This document shows, one piece after another, positions 40,695-49,509 of a stretch of DNA of 64,000 nucleotides; within the stretch, counting starts at the first letter, position 1, and every line of letters starts with the position of its first letter. The position numbers and the translations under genes were made by a program. The notes under the pieces are model-generated. The model did not search any database, was not told where the DNA came from, and saw nothing but the letters and a program-made list of their open reading frames with translations. This DNA comes from Steroidobacteraceae bacterium (GTDB taxonomy: Bacteria; Pseudomonadota; Gammaproteobacteria; Steroidobacterales; Steroidobacteraceae), in contig JANWJS010000011.1 in the NCBI GenBank assembly GCA_025451845.1, positions 1-64,000 on the forward strand, read 5' to 3'.

Positions 40695-42212
40695 ATGCGC
40701 AGACGCGATTTCGGCAAGCTCTCGGTGGCAACTCTCGCTTCGACTCTGCTCGCCGAGGAAGCGGTTGCGGCCTCGAGCAAAGCATCCGCCGCGGGTGGCA
40801 AGACCTGCCCGCCGCCGTTCCCCAAAGTCGAGGGAGTCACCGCCCGCGTTGCCGGGTTCGTCACCCACACGCCTTATGGCGCCATTCCTGAGTCCGTGAT
40901 CGAGCTCGGCAAGAAATCCATCCTCGATGGCCTCGGCCTCGCGCTCGCGGGTCAGCATGCCGAATCCGGACCCATCCTGCTGCGCTATCTCGACAGCGTG
41001 GATAGCCGGGGCGACTGCACCGTCATGGGCACCAAGCGCACCACCTCGCCGGAATTCGCCGCCCTGGTCAACAGCGTCGCGATTCATGCCGAGGACTTCG
41101 ATGACACCCAGCTCTCGGCCGAGAAGACCAAGACTTACGGCCTGCTGATGCATCCTACCGCCCCGGTGCTGCCGGCGGCCTTCGTGCTCGCCGAAAAGCT
41201 CGGCACCTCGGGGAAGGACTTCATGCTCGCCTACCACCTCGGGGTCGAGGTGGAGTGCAAGCTCGCCGAGTCGATGGCACCGCGCGCGTATGAGGAGGGA
41301 TTCCACACCAGCGCGATCTGCGGCCCGTTCGGAGCGGCCGCGGCATGCGCGCGCCTGCGCAACCTCGATGTCGGGAAGACGCGCATCGCCTTCGGCCTCG
41401 CCGCCAGCGCCTCCGGCGGGCTGCGCGAGGAGTTCGGGACGATGACCAAGCCCTTCCAGGTCGGCCATGGCGCCGAGAACGGCTATGCGGCAGTGGAGCT
41501 GGCCCGGCTCGGCTGGACAGCCGCCGACAACATCATCGAGGCCGAGCGCGGCTTCATGCGCGCGGTGGCGGGCACGTACGACCCGGCGTGGCTGCTGGAG
41601 AAGCTTGGCGCACCCTGGACGTTCGAGTCACCGGGCGTATCCATCAAGCCCTATCCCTCGGGCTCGCTGACGCACCCGGCGATGACGGAGATGGCGGACC
41701 TCATCAAGAAGCACGACATCAGGCCGGACCAGGTCGCCGGCGTCGACGTCGGCGCGAGTCATAATAACGTGCAGACGCTGCTCTATCATGACCCGCACAC
41801 CGGCCTCGAGGCCAAGTTCAGCATGGAGTTCTGCATGGCGATCCTGCTGCTGGAGCGCAAAGCGGGACTGCCGCAGTTCCAGGATGCCGTGGTCAACCGC
41901 CCGGACGTGCGGGCGATGGTGAGGAAGGTGCGCTTCCACGTCGACCCGAAGGCGCAGGCCGCGGGCAACGACAAGATGATGTCCATCATCCAGATCACCC
42001 TCAAGAACGGCCAGGTGATCACCGGCCAGTCGAGCTTCGGCAAGGGCAGTCCCGCGAACCCCATGTCCTATGACGAGGTGGCCGACAAGTTCCGCGGCTC
42101 GGCCGAGTTCGCCCACTGGCCGCGGGCGAAGGCGGAGCGGATCATCGAGCTCGTCCGGACGCTGGAAGCGCAGTCGGACATGCGCAGGATGGCGGCGCTG
42201 CTGCGCGGGTGA
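40695..42212 (+). CDS. MmgE/PrpD-family protein with Tat signal peptide
   Basis: MmgE/PrpD proteins are dehydratases, decarboxylases or epimerases of polycarboxylates (2-methylcitrate dehydratase, cis-aconitate decarboxylase). The 505-residue protein starts with a twin-arginine motif, MRRRDFGK, then a mild hydrophobic stretch and EEAVAAS, a possible cleavage site, so export to the periplasm is predicted. The family body is clear: ARVAGFVTHTPYGAIPESVIELGKKSILDGLGLALAG, NSVAIHAEDFDDTQL, HPTAPVLPAAFVLAE, YHLGVEVECKLAE, FHTSAICGPFGAAAACARL and KPFQVGHGAENGYAAVELA. It sits between two YVTN propeller genes in the dctA operon. The substrate is unknown. Confidence 0.88.
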   Translation: MRRRDFGKLSVATLASTLLAEEAVAASSKASAAGGKTCPPPFPKVEGVTARVAGFVTHTPYGAIPESVIELGKKSILDGLGLALAGQHAESGPILLRYLDSVDSRGDCTVMGTKRTTSPEFAALVNSVAIHAEDFDDTQLSAEKTKTYGLLMHPTAPVLPAAFVLAEKLGTSGKDFMLAYHLGVEVECKLAESMAPRAYEEGFHTSAICGPFGAAAACARLRNLDVGKTRIAFGLAASASGGLREEFGTMTKPFQVGHGAENGYAAVELARLGWTAADNIIEAERGFMRAVAGTYDPAWLLEKLGAPWTFESPGVSIKPYPSGSLTHPAMTEMADLIKKHDIRPDQVAGVDVGASHNNVQTLLYHDPHTGLEAKFSMEFCMAILLLERKAGLPQFQDAVVNRPDVRAMVRKVRFHVDPKAQAAGNDKMMSIIQITLKNGQVITGQSSFGKGSPANPMSYDEVADKFRGSAEFAHWPRAKAERIIELVRTLEAQSDMRRMAALLRG

Positions 42213-42218
42213 GGGTAC

Positions 42219-43277
42219 ATGCATAAAACGATGAAGCTTGCCGCGAAAGCACCGCGTTGCGGGTCTGTCGCGCGATTCGCGCTCGCTGCCTGTGCGGCGC
42301 TTGCCACCGCGGCGCTCGCGGCCTCGCACACTGCGCCCCTGCAGCTGCTCGGCCATACCGATATTCCCGGCTACACGGGCGACTTTGACGCCATCACGCC
42401 GGACCCCGCGCGCAATCGTCTCTTCATGGCGGCCGAGGATCACGGCACGGTGGAGGTGTTTGACCTCGCGACCGGCAAGCACTTGAGGACGCTGACCACC
42501 TTCGGTACCCCGCACCAGATCTTCCTGGTCCCTGGAACGCACCGGATGATCGTCACCGACGGCGGCAGGGACGGCACGGCCATCGTCGATACGCGCACCT
42601 ACAAGGTTCTCGGGCACATCAAGCTTGCGCCGGGCGCGGATGAGGCTTACTACGATCCGTCCACCCGTCACTACTTCATCGTCACGGGCGGTGAGGACGT
42701 GGACATGAAGGTCTGCTACCTCAACGAGGTCGACCCATGGACCGGAAGAGTTCTCGCGCAGCTGAAGTTTGATTCCAACCACACGGAAACGCTCCGGGCG
42801 GAGCAGCACGGCAATCGGATGTTCATCAACGTCGCGGACAAGAACGAGGTCGACGTGCTGTCGAAGAGCCCGCTCGAGGTCATCGCCCGCTGGCCGATCG
42901 TCGGGGCGAAGAAGAATCTCACCCTGGCGCTCGATGAGCCCGATCATCGTCTCTTCGTCGTGACTCGCGATCCAACCAGGATGTTCGTACTCGATACCGA
43001 CAATGGCAGGACAGTCCAGGTGCTGGACGTGGCGGCCGTCAATGACGGGGTGTTCTGGGACGCGAAACGCAGGCGCCTATACGTTCCGGGGGCCGCGGCT
43101 GGCGAGGTGGGAGTCTATCAAGTGGGGCAGGGCGGGCAGGTGAAGGAGATCGGGCGCGTGCCGAGCGCCGCCGGCGGCAAGTCGGGCGCATTCTCGCCCC
43201 GGCTCGATGAGATGTGGGTGGCGGCCTCGCCCGGCAAGCGTACGGGCGGGGAGATTCTCTGGTATCGCGTCCATTAG
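42219..43277 (+). CDS. Secreted YVTN-type beta-propeller protein
   Basis: A 352-residue protein with signal peptide (FALAACAALATAALA) and blades such as GDFDAITPDPARNRLFMAAEDH, TVEVFDLATGKHLRTLTTFG, GTAIVDTRTYKVLGHIKL and MFVLDTDNGRTVQVLDVAA. It is a close paralogue of 39557-40642; the two flank the exported MmgE/PrpD gene. The ATG at 42219 is 6 bases after that gene's stop with GAGGGT upstream; a second ATG lies four codons later. Probably the last gene of the operon that begins at 37109. Confidence 0.85.
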   Translation: MHKTMKLAAKAPRCGSVARFALAACAALATAALAASHTAPLQLLGHTDIPGYTGDFDAITPDPARNRLFMAAEDHGTVEVFDLATGKHLRTLTTFGTPHQIFLVPGTHRMIVTDGGRDGTAIVDTRTYKVLGHIKLAPGADEAYYDPSTRHYFIVTGGEDVDMKVCYLNEVDPWTGRVLAQLKFDSNHTETLRAEQHGNRMFINVADKNEVDVLSKSPLEVIARWPIVGAKKNLTLALDEPDHRLFVVTRDPTRMFVLDTDNGRTVQVLDVAAVNDGVFWDAKRRRLYVPGAAAGEVGVYQVGQGGQVKEIGRVPSAAGGKSGAFSPRLDEMWVAASPGKRTGGEILWYRVH

Positions 43278-43298
43278 CCGGGCGGCGCGGCGGCCGGA

Positions 43299-44360
43299 TC
43301 AGGAGCGGGGAACCTCGACGGCAAGCAGGCGCTTGGGGACTTTGCCCACCTTCAGATCGGCGACTACTTTCTCCCTGCCGGCATCGATGATGGACATCGT
43401 GTCCTCGCCGGAATTGCTCACGGTGACGTATTCGCCGTTCGGGGTGACGGAAATCCAGTTGGGGCAATCACCCGTGTGAATCGGCCTGGAAAACGTCCCG
43501 GACGCGACGTCGTAAACGTAGACGGATCCGTTGTCCATGCTCGTGACCCACAGTTCCTTGCCGTCCGGGGTGAGCGCTACGCCGTGTGTAGGCGTATTCG
43601 GCTCATATCTTTGACAACCAGATGGCTCCGCTCCTGCATCGGGAAGGGATACGCGGTGAATCGCACGATCTTCCGTATCGACCACCACGAAACCATGGAA
43701 GCCTCCCAGGGCGGAGAAAATTCGCCCTGTCCTGGTCGCAATCGCGAAGGGCCGCGGATCCTGTCCGACGAAGAATTTTTCGTCGAAGCTCCTGGTTTTG
43801 AGGTTCAGGCGGTAAATTTGCCCCCGAGCCCGGGTCTCGCAATAGAGCAGCTCGTTGCTCCCTGCTTCCACGCAATTATGAGGAAAGGGGATCGGCAGGA
43901 CGTTCACGATCTTTCGTTGGCCCATGTCGATGATGTCCACATCGCCGAGCACCGACTGCTGCTTGCCCGAAAACCGCATGGGCACCGCGACGTAACGCCC
44001 GTCGGGCGTCGAGGCGCATTGATTTGGCCGCGCCCCGAAAGGATGGGAGACGAGGGGAACGGTTGCGACCACCCGGCTCGTCGCGGTGTCCACGATTTGC
44101 AGCGTTCTCGTGGACATGACGGTGAAGAAAGCCTGTCGTCCATCGGCGGGGGCGCAGGCGCCATGAACCCCTTCGCCGACGACGATGTTGGCAACCACCT
44201 TTCTCATTTGCAGATTGACGACCGTCACGTTATCGCCGCCGCTGTTCGTGACGTACGCCATCATCGTTGCATCGCCTGCTGGCGCGCCGAGGCTGCCTTT
44301 CGAGCCGATCACGCTCAACAGCGCGAGGCACAAAATCACACCCGGGTTCTTCGTCGCCAT
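43299..44360 (-). CDS. Secreted YVTN-type beta-propeller protein
   Basis: A 353-residue propeller with signal peptide (NPGVILCLALLSVIGSKGSLGA) and the classical YVTN motif itself: AYVTNSGGDNVTVVNLQMRKVVANIVVGEG, followed by TLQIVDTATSRVVATVPLV, ELWVTSMDNGSVYVYDVASG and TMSIIDAGREKVVADLKVG. Start chosen at the second of two adjacent ATGs (44360), 6 bases from GGAG. It follows the TonB receptor gene on the same strand after a hairpin, so the two may be one unit. It is less similar to the other three propellers. Confidence 0.83.
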   Translation of the reverse strand: MATKNPGVILCLALLSVIGSKGSLGAPAGDATMMAYVTNSGGDNVTVVNLQMRKVVANIVVGEGVHGACAPADGRQAFFTVMSTRTLQIVDTATSRVVATVPLVSHPFGARPNQCASTPDGRYVAVPMRFSGKQQSVLGDVDIIDMGQRKIVNVLPIPFPHNCVEAGSNELLYCETRARGQIYRLNLKTRSFDEKFFVGQDPRPFAIATRTGRIFSALGGFHGFVVVDTEDRAIHRVSLPDAGAEPSGCQRYEPNTPTHGVALTPDGKELWVTSMDNGSVYVYDVASGTFSRPIHTGDCPNWISVTPNGEYVTVSNSGEDTMSIIDAGREKVVADLKVGKVPKRLLAVEVPRS

Positions 44361-44374
44361 CATGCGCTCCAAGG

Positions 44375-44409
44375 GAGCCGCCGCCGTTTGAAATGTATCG
44401 CGGCGGCTC
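44375..44409 (-). terminator. Hairpin between TonB receptor and YVTN gene
   Basis: A perfect 10-bp inverted repeat (44375-44384 with 44400-44409, arm GAGCCGCCGC) with a 15-base loop, between two minus-strand genes. No U-tract follows on the minus strand, so it may be an attenuator, a processing site or an mRNA-end stabiliser rather than a full stop. Confidence 0.55.
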
Positions 44410-44439
44410 GCGTAGTGTCATCGCCCGCTGGTCTTCGCT

Positions 44440-47400
44440 TCAGAAGTGCGCCGACAGCTCTGCGAAGAGCTCACGCCCGAAGGGATCGTACACGCCCGAG
44501 AGCAGATTGCCGTTCTGCAACAGCGGGTTGGCCTGATAGCCGATGATCGGCGGCATCTTTCCCAACAGGTTGTTGACACCGAGACGCAGATTCACGGCCG
44601 GAGTGACATCGTATCCGAAGTCGAGGTCAAAGTAGTTGTAGTTCGGCACGTGGTCGTCGACCGGGAACGCCGGGTTGGAGGTCAGATACTGCCCGTACGC
44701 GGCGCTCGTACCCTCGAAGTCCATCGAGCCGATGAAGCGCCAGTTGAGCGATGCCTCGAGCTTCCCATTCGCCCAGGTCGTGCGCAGGGTGTGGCGCCAC
44801 TTCGGGATGGGCGAGGTCGGGCCCACCTGGGTGCAGCCGGCGCCGAAGAGCCCCGTACAATCGACCACCGGCTGTCCGGGAACCACCGCAATGGTGTTGT
44901 CGATCTCATAGCTGCCGTTGAGCGTGAAGGTCAGTGAGCCGGCGGAGCCCATCTTTGCGATGTACTGCCCGGCCACGTCGACACCGCTCTCCTCGTAGCT
45001 GTTGGTGTTGATGTCAGTGGCGATGAGGTGGCCGGAGGTGGTGGGAGAATTGCCGATCGAGATCGATCCCTGCGCATCACGCACGATGTTGTTGCAGAAG
45101 ACCGGCGCGGCGGTGGCGATGCAGCCGCCCAGAGAAGTGCTGGCCGCTACCGCGCCGATGAAGCTGTCGACCTTGATTCGCCAGTAATCGACACTCACCA
45201 GCAGAGACGGAGCCCGGTCGAAGTTGGTGAGCACCACGCCCGCCGTAATCGAGTGGGAGATCTCGGGCTTCAGCTGCGGGTTGCCGCCGAAGATCACGTT
45301 GACCGTGTTCGCGGCGGGGATGTTGCCGTATTGGCCGGGCTTCACGCCAAGCAGAACGCACTGGGCGGGTGTGGCTGTCGGGGTCTTCCCCGCACAGGGA
45401 TCCGGCGTCTGCTGCTGTACGAGCCACTCCGAGAGGAAGAGCTCGTGACCGTTCGGCGCGCGGACTGCGCGGTTCAAGCCGCCGCGGAAGCGCACCTGGC
45501 GAATGGGAGCGAACGACCCTTCCAAGCCGAACGCGTTAACCGTACCCTGCGGGCTGTACTCCGCTATGCGATCGCTCAGGTCGAGATTGGCATCGTATAT
45601 ACCCGGCTTGCCGTGCACCAGCGGAGCCTTGAGCTCGGTGAATGCCTCGGAAACATGGTAGGTACCGAGCGTCGGATGTACGGTGCCCATCGTCACGAGG
45701 TCGCCGGTGAGGTATGCCTGGTTGGGAACGTTATCGAGACGTTGCTCACGGTACTCGGCTCCCACGGCGAGGCCGAACGAGTCGACGGCCCAGGGACTCT
45801 TCACCCCATAGGCGCCAAGGTCACCCACCGCCTGGGCATTGGCGTCTATCTGCTTGGCATAGCCGTTCAGCTCGCCGTCCTCGCGGATGTAGTTGAGCGC
45901 GGCGGCTGTCACCGGCCCTGTGCCCCATAGGTTATAAGGGACGCACGCCGGATCGGAGCCGTCGAGCACCGAGCTGCATGTCGGGCTGCCGTTGGCGCTC
46001 ACCACGTCGAGCGCGTTGGTGACGCGCGCGAGTGAGACGTCGTTGTAGACCTTCTCGTGTGCGGTGACCTTGTCGTATTGCGCGTTGATATCGTAGGTCC
46101 AGTTCTCTGTGATATCGCCTTTCATTCCGGCCAGCAACCGCCAGGAGGTATGGCGGAAGGTGTCCTCGAGCGGGCCCAAGCCGACTGTCGCCTGGCCGAT
46201 GCCGAGGGTGGCGACGTCGGTGGCGGCGAGTCCATTGGCGGTGCACAGGGTCGCGACCTCGCTCGCGGACAGCAGCGGATCACTGCAGGGAATCGAGAAG
46301 CTGTTGCCGGGGGTGGAGCCGAGCGGGCTCGTCCCCGAGGGGCCGCTGTAGAACACCGTGGTGTAATCGTGAGTGAAGGTGCCCTCGAAGTATGCCTGGG
46401 CGTGCTCGTTGAATTTGTACTGAGCGAAGGCTCCGGCCTGATAGCGGGTGTCCGGCCGCGTCATGGAGATCGGAGTCGGGTTGTAGCCGTCGGCAACGGG
46501 GTCGAAGGGGTGGAGCGTTGCGCTGGGGCCCAGCGCCCAGGAATTGCCCGCGGCATCGACGAACTGCCCCGCGGGGGTCGTGCCGCTGAGCTGGCACTGG
46601 AAGGAGGGGCCGGTCTCGGTGAGCGTACAGGCGCTGAAATCGCGGCTGGTAGTCAGGACGCCGGCGCTGTGGCGGTAGCCGGCATACACCTCCATGTGAC
46701 CCGCGCCGCCCGCAAAGTGGAAGCCGTGGACACCGGCAATGTTGTAGGTCGCACCGTCGAACACGCTGTGCGTCGGCGGATTCACACCGCTCGCGCGGTC
46801 TATGGCCTGGACCTCCGTATCGCTGTTGCCGTAAAAATTGCCGCTCCCCTGTACCAGCAGTTTATCGCCGACGAAATTGGTATCGACGACGAAGTTGACA
46901 ACGCCTGAGATGGCGTCCGAGCCGTAGATCGATGACGCACCGCCGGTCTCCACCTCGACGCGCTGGATGAGGATCTCCGGAATGGTGTGCAGGTCGGGTG
47001 AGGGCTGGGTTGCATCACCCGGGGTGAGGCGGCGCCCGTTCATCAGTACCAGGGTCTTGAAGGAGCCGAGGCCGCGCAGATCGACGGTCGCCGTGCCGGT
47101 GAGTGGCGTGACGCCGGCGCCGTTGTCCGAGTCCATGAGCCCGGCGTTCGTCTGCGGCAGGCTGTCAAGCAGATCTTCGACCTTGGCCGTGCCCTGACGC
47201 AGCAGGTCAGCGCCGCCGACTATGGTGATGGGAGCGGGGCTCGCCGCGTTCGGCGTCTTGAAGCGGGTGCCGGTAACGATGACCTCCTTGAGGGACGTGG
47301 ACTGAGCGATTTGCGTCGCAGTATCGTTCGCGGCTCCCGGAGCCGGGTCGGTCGCTGGCGCCGCCGCGGCGGTTGGCTGCGCCGGCCCCATCTGTGCGGA

Positions 47401-47553
47401 AGTGTCGGTCGCGCCTGCCGCCACTGCTTCATCGAGCGGCGCAATGAGCGCCGGAACCCCGACCGCGAGTGCCGCTGCCGCGGCCGCGGGCGGCAACCGG
47501 TGCAGAATGGACATGATGGCTGCAGCAACGCTTCGGGCTGGACGCTCTGACAT
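44440..47553 (-). CDS. TonB-dependent outer-membrane receptor
   Basis: A large receptor, 1037 residues. After a long signal-like segment and an Ala/Pro/Thr-rich stretch (to about residue 85), the TonB box region and plug are seen: SLKEVIVTGTRFKTPNAASPAPITIV, LLDSLPQTNAG, TVDLRGLGSFKTLVLMNGRRL, VEVETGGASSIYGSDAISGVVNFVV. The barrel ends with LGVNNLLGKMPP...FGRELFAELSAHF, with the terminal Phe typical of Omp85 substrates. The NAASP/YGSDAISGVVNF type is common in sphingomonad and xanthomonad receptors. The ligand is unknown; the flanking propeller and organic-acid genes suggest a shared substrate. Confidence 0.93.
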   Translation of the reverse strand: MSERPARSVAAAIMSILHRLPPAAAAAALAVGVPALIAPLDEAVAAGATDTSAQMGPAQPTAAAAPATDPAPGAANDTATQIAQSTSLKEVIVTGTRFKTPNAASPAPITIVGGADLLRQGTAKVEDLLDSLPQTNAGLMDSDNGAGVTPLTGTATVDLRGLGSFKTLVLMNGRRLTPGDATQPSPDLHTIPEILIQRVEVETGGASSIYGSDAISGVVNFVVDTNFVGDKLLVQGSGNFYGNSDTEVQAIDRASGVNPPTHSVFDGATYNIAGVHGFHFAGGAGHMEVYAGYRHSAGVLTTSRDFSACTLTETGPSFQCQLSGTTPAGQFVDAAGNSWALGPSATLHPFDPVADGYNPTPISMTRPDTRYQAGAFAQYKFNEHAQAYFEGTFTHDYTTVFYSGPSGTSPLGSTPGNSFSIPCSDPLLSASEVATLCTANGLAATDVATLGIGQATVGLGPLEDTFRHTSWRLLAGMKGDITENWTYDINAQYDKVTAHEKVYNDVSLARVTNALDVVSANGSPTCSSVLDGSDPACVPYNLWGTGPVTAAALNYIREDGELNGYAKQIDANAQAVGDLGAYGVKSPWAVDSFGLAVGAEYREQRLDNVPNQAYLTGDLVTMGTVHPTLGTYHVSEAFTELKAPLVHGKPGIYDANLDLSDRIAEYSPQGTVNAFGLEGSFAPIRQVRFRGGLNRAVRAPNGHELFLSEWLVQQQTPDPCAGKTPTATPAQCVLLGVKPGQYGNIPAANTVNVIFGGNPQLKPEISHSITAGVVLTNFDRAPSLLVSVDYWRIKVDSFIGAVAASTSLGGCIATAAPVFCNNIVRDAQGSISIGNSPTTSGHLIATDINTNSYEESGVDVAGQYIAKMGSAGSLTFTLNGSYEIDNTIAVVPGQPVVDCTGLFGAGCTQVGPTSPIPKWRHTLRTTWANGKLEASLNWRFIGSMDFEGTSAAYGQYLTSNPAFPVDDHVPNYNYFDLDFGYDVTPAVNLRLGVNNLLGKMPPIIGYQANPLLQNGNLLSGVYDPFGRELFAELSAHF

Positions 47554-48114
47554 GGAATCGCCCCCTGGTACTCTGTGATACCGTCTTTCGATACCTAACT
47601 TCTGGCCAATACTCCCATTCGTTCCTCATGCTTCCGGCCCGAGACTCCTAACACCGCCGCCATCCATGCTTCTCGAGCTTCCTTGTGTTGGTGGGCTGTC
47701 GAGAGCGCACCCGAGCGATGATCGGCTCCGCCTGTGCCGGGCCAACGCGGAAATTCCCGCGGCGACGTACTTGTCGGCTCATGTCCCCCGATGTTGGCCA
47801 CCGTTCGGGTGGTGATTGGGTGCACGACGCAGATTACCTCTGCGGCCGGCGATTGGTGCCCGCCGGCGTGTGTTTTTGGGAAACACAGATCGTGTATAAT
47901 GGTCCGGGCGATGTCGTCCCGAATCTCATCGCGGGCCCCGCGGACCCACATTTGCCGCGAGGCGCAGCATGTTCTGCGAGCCCGCGGCGCCTCCAAGGGG
48001 GTGAAGCGCACGCCCGAGGAGCCCTACGCGAAGTCCACCGCGGTACGAGGGCCGCGCGCAAGCCGGCCGCGACCAGATGGATGACGGGTCTGCTTCTCGT
48101 CGGCCACCTGCGGG
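47554..48114. other. 561-base intergenic region with regulatory signals
   Basis: Lies between the TonB receptor start and the end of the histidine kinase gene. It holds a perfect palindrome at 47869-47887 (TGTGTTT-TTGGG-AAACACA) and, 8 bases further, TATAAT at 47895-47900 on the plus strand. A 58-codon plus-strand frame starts at 47911 but has no family resemblance and is not called as a gene. A minus-strand frame here also looks like GC noise. Confidence 0.5.
47869..47887. promoter_or_regulatory. Palindromic operator candidate upstream of TonB receptor
   Basis: Perfect 7-bp arms (TGTGTTT/AAACACA) around a 5-base centre, with the layout of the site between the LysR and dehydrogenase genes. 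It is about 315 bases upstream of the receptor start and just before a plus-strand TATAAT. Confidence 0.5.
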
Positions 48115-49509
48115 CTAAGCCGGGGCGGGCACCGCGGACGGCGCGCAGATGAGCGCGGGCAGATGCACTACGATGCACCCCAGGCCGGGAAGGAAATGAG
48201 CATCGCCGCCGTGGCTGCGCGCGACGTGACGGACGATAGCGAGCCCGAGCCCGGAGCCTGGTGTCTCGGCGTGCAGCTTGTAGAAGCGCTGAAATACCGA
48301 CTCCTCCTGACCCAGCGGCACGCCGGTGCCCTCGTCGCGTACTTCGATGACGATGAAGGCGGGGTCGTCGTTGGCCGCCTCGATCCTTGCCGTGACGGTG
48401 CCGCGGCCATGAATCAGCGCATTGTCGAGAAGGTTGCGGACCATGTCGCCTAGATCATCCGCGTGGCCGCGCATGGGGACTGAATCCGGAACGTCCACTT
48501 CCAGACGCCGCCCCTGCGCCTCGATCAGCGGTAGGACGAGTGCAGCGGCCTCGCGTACGAGGCGCGACAGGTTGACGACGGGAAGCTCCTCGGCGCGCCG
48601 CTCGCTCGAAAGCGCCTCTTTGCGCGCCAGGTCGATCAGCTGATTGACGAGCCTTCCCATCTGATTCAACTCCCGCTCGACCGACGGCCAGTCGATCGTG
48701 CCGGTCAGCCGTGCGCGCTGCAGGCGCAGATTCAACACGGCGAGCGGTGTCCTGAGCTCATGGGCCGCATCGGCCGTCAGCCGGCGCTCGGCGGAGTACG
48801 CTCGGGACAGGCGATCGAGGGCTCCGTTGACGGCCTCGACGAGCGGCCGGATCTCCGTCGCCAGGCCGGTCGGTGAGATGCGCAGGTCCGGCAGACGCGG
48901 CCCGACCTGCGCAGCCTCGCGCGAGGCGCGCGCAATCGGGCGCAGGCTCCACCCGCTGATCATCCAGATGAGGCCGAGCCCGAGGAGCGCGAACGGAATG
49001 AGAATCAAGGCGTGCTCGGACTCCTCCTCGAAGAGGCTGTCAACCAAGACGTCGCGATCGACGTGCTGGCGAGCAACCTGGACGGTGGTCTTTCCCGGGC
49101 CTCTTGCGGTGACGACTGCCTGCTGTGTGCGCCCGATGCCCGTGAACTCCACCGGTCCCAGCTGGCGGTCGCCTTTCACCGGCACGAATTGCAACGGGGC
49201 TGACAGATTCGCAGACCAGGCGATCGGGTGGCGCTCGCGATCGAACACGGTGAAGGTGAATTCACGCGAGGGGTCGGAGTACACCTGGCTCCAGTTGCTC
49301 TGGAGGATCACCTCGATGGAGCCATCGGGGCGCTCCTGCAAAGCCTCCAGGAGCTCATGCGCCTGGTTCTCGAGGGTGTGCTCGTGCAATCCCTCGATGA
49401 CATTGTCGACGCTCCAGCGGTATGAGGCCAGTGAGGCGCCGAGCCCGAGGGCGAACACGGCGAACATCGCGCCGAGGAGGCGGATCCGCAGACTATGGGC
49501 GCGGCTCAA
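48115..49509 (-). CDS. Two-component sensor histidine kinase (QseC/PmrB-like layout)
   Basis: A 464-residue membrane kinase. Transmembrane helices at about 10-30 and 167-187 flank a periplasmic sensor of about 135 residues. The HAMP segment is next, then phospho-acceptor His 250 in AAHELRTPLAVL, N box RNLLDNALIHG, G1 DEGTGVP and G2 GSGLGLAIV. The start is a TTG at 49509 that overlaps the regulator stop (TTGA), giving MSRAHSLRIRLLGAMFAVFA; a longer frame runs into the regulator gene. The signal sensed is not deducible; the neighbouring regulon of RND pumps suggests an envelope or toxic-compound stress. Confidence 0.92.
   Translation of the reverse strand: MSRAHSLRIRLLGAMFAVFALGLGASLASYRWSVDNVIEGLHEHTLENQAHELLEALQERPDGSIEVILQSNWSQVYSDPSREFTFTVFDRERHPIAWSANLSAPLQFVPVKGDRQLGPVEFTGIGRTQQAVVTARGPGKTTVQVARQHVDRDVLVDSLFEEESEHALILIPFALLGLGLIWMISGWSLRPIARASREAAQVGPRLPDLRISPTGLATEIRPLVEAVNGALDRLSRAYSAERRLTADAAHELRTPLAVLNLRLQRARLTGTIDWPSVERELNQMGRLVNQLIDLARKEALSSERRAEELPVVNLSRLVREAAALVLPLIEAQGRRLEVDVPDSVPMRGHADDLGDMVRNLLDNALIHGRGTVTARIEAANDDPAFIVIEVRDEGTGVPLGQEESVFQRFYKLHAETPGSGLGLAIVRHVARSHGGDAHFLPGLGCIVVHLPALICAPSAVPAPA

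Noticed and set aside
47911-48084. 58-codon plus-strand frame after TATAAT
   Set aside because: Highly basic, no ribosome-binding site and no family resemblance; a non-coding transcript is as likely.
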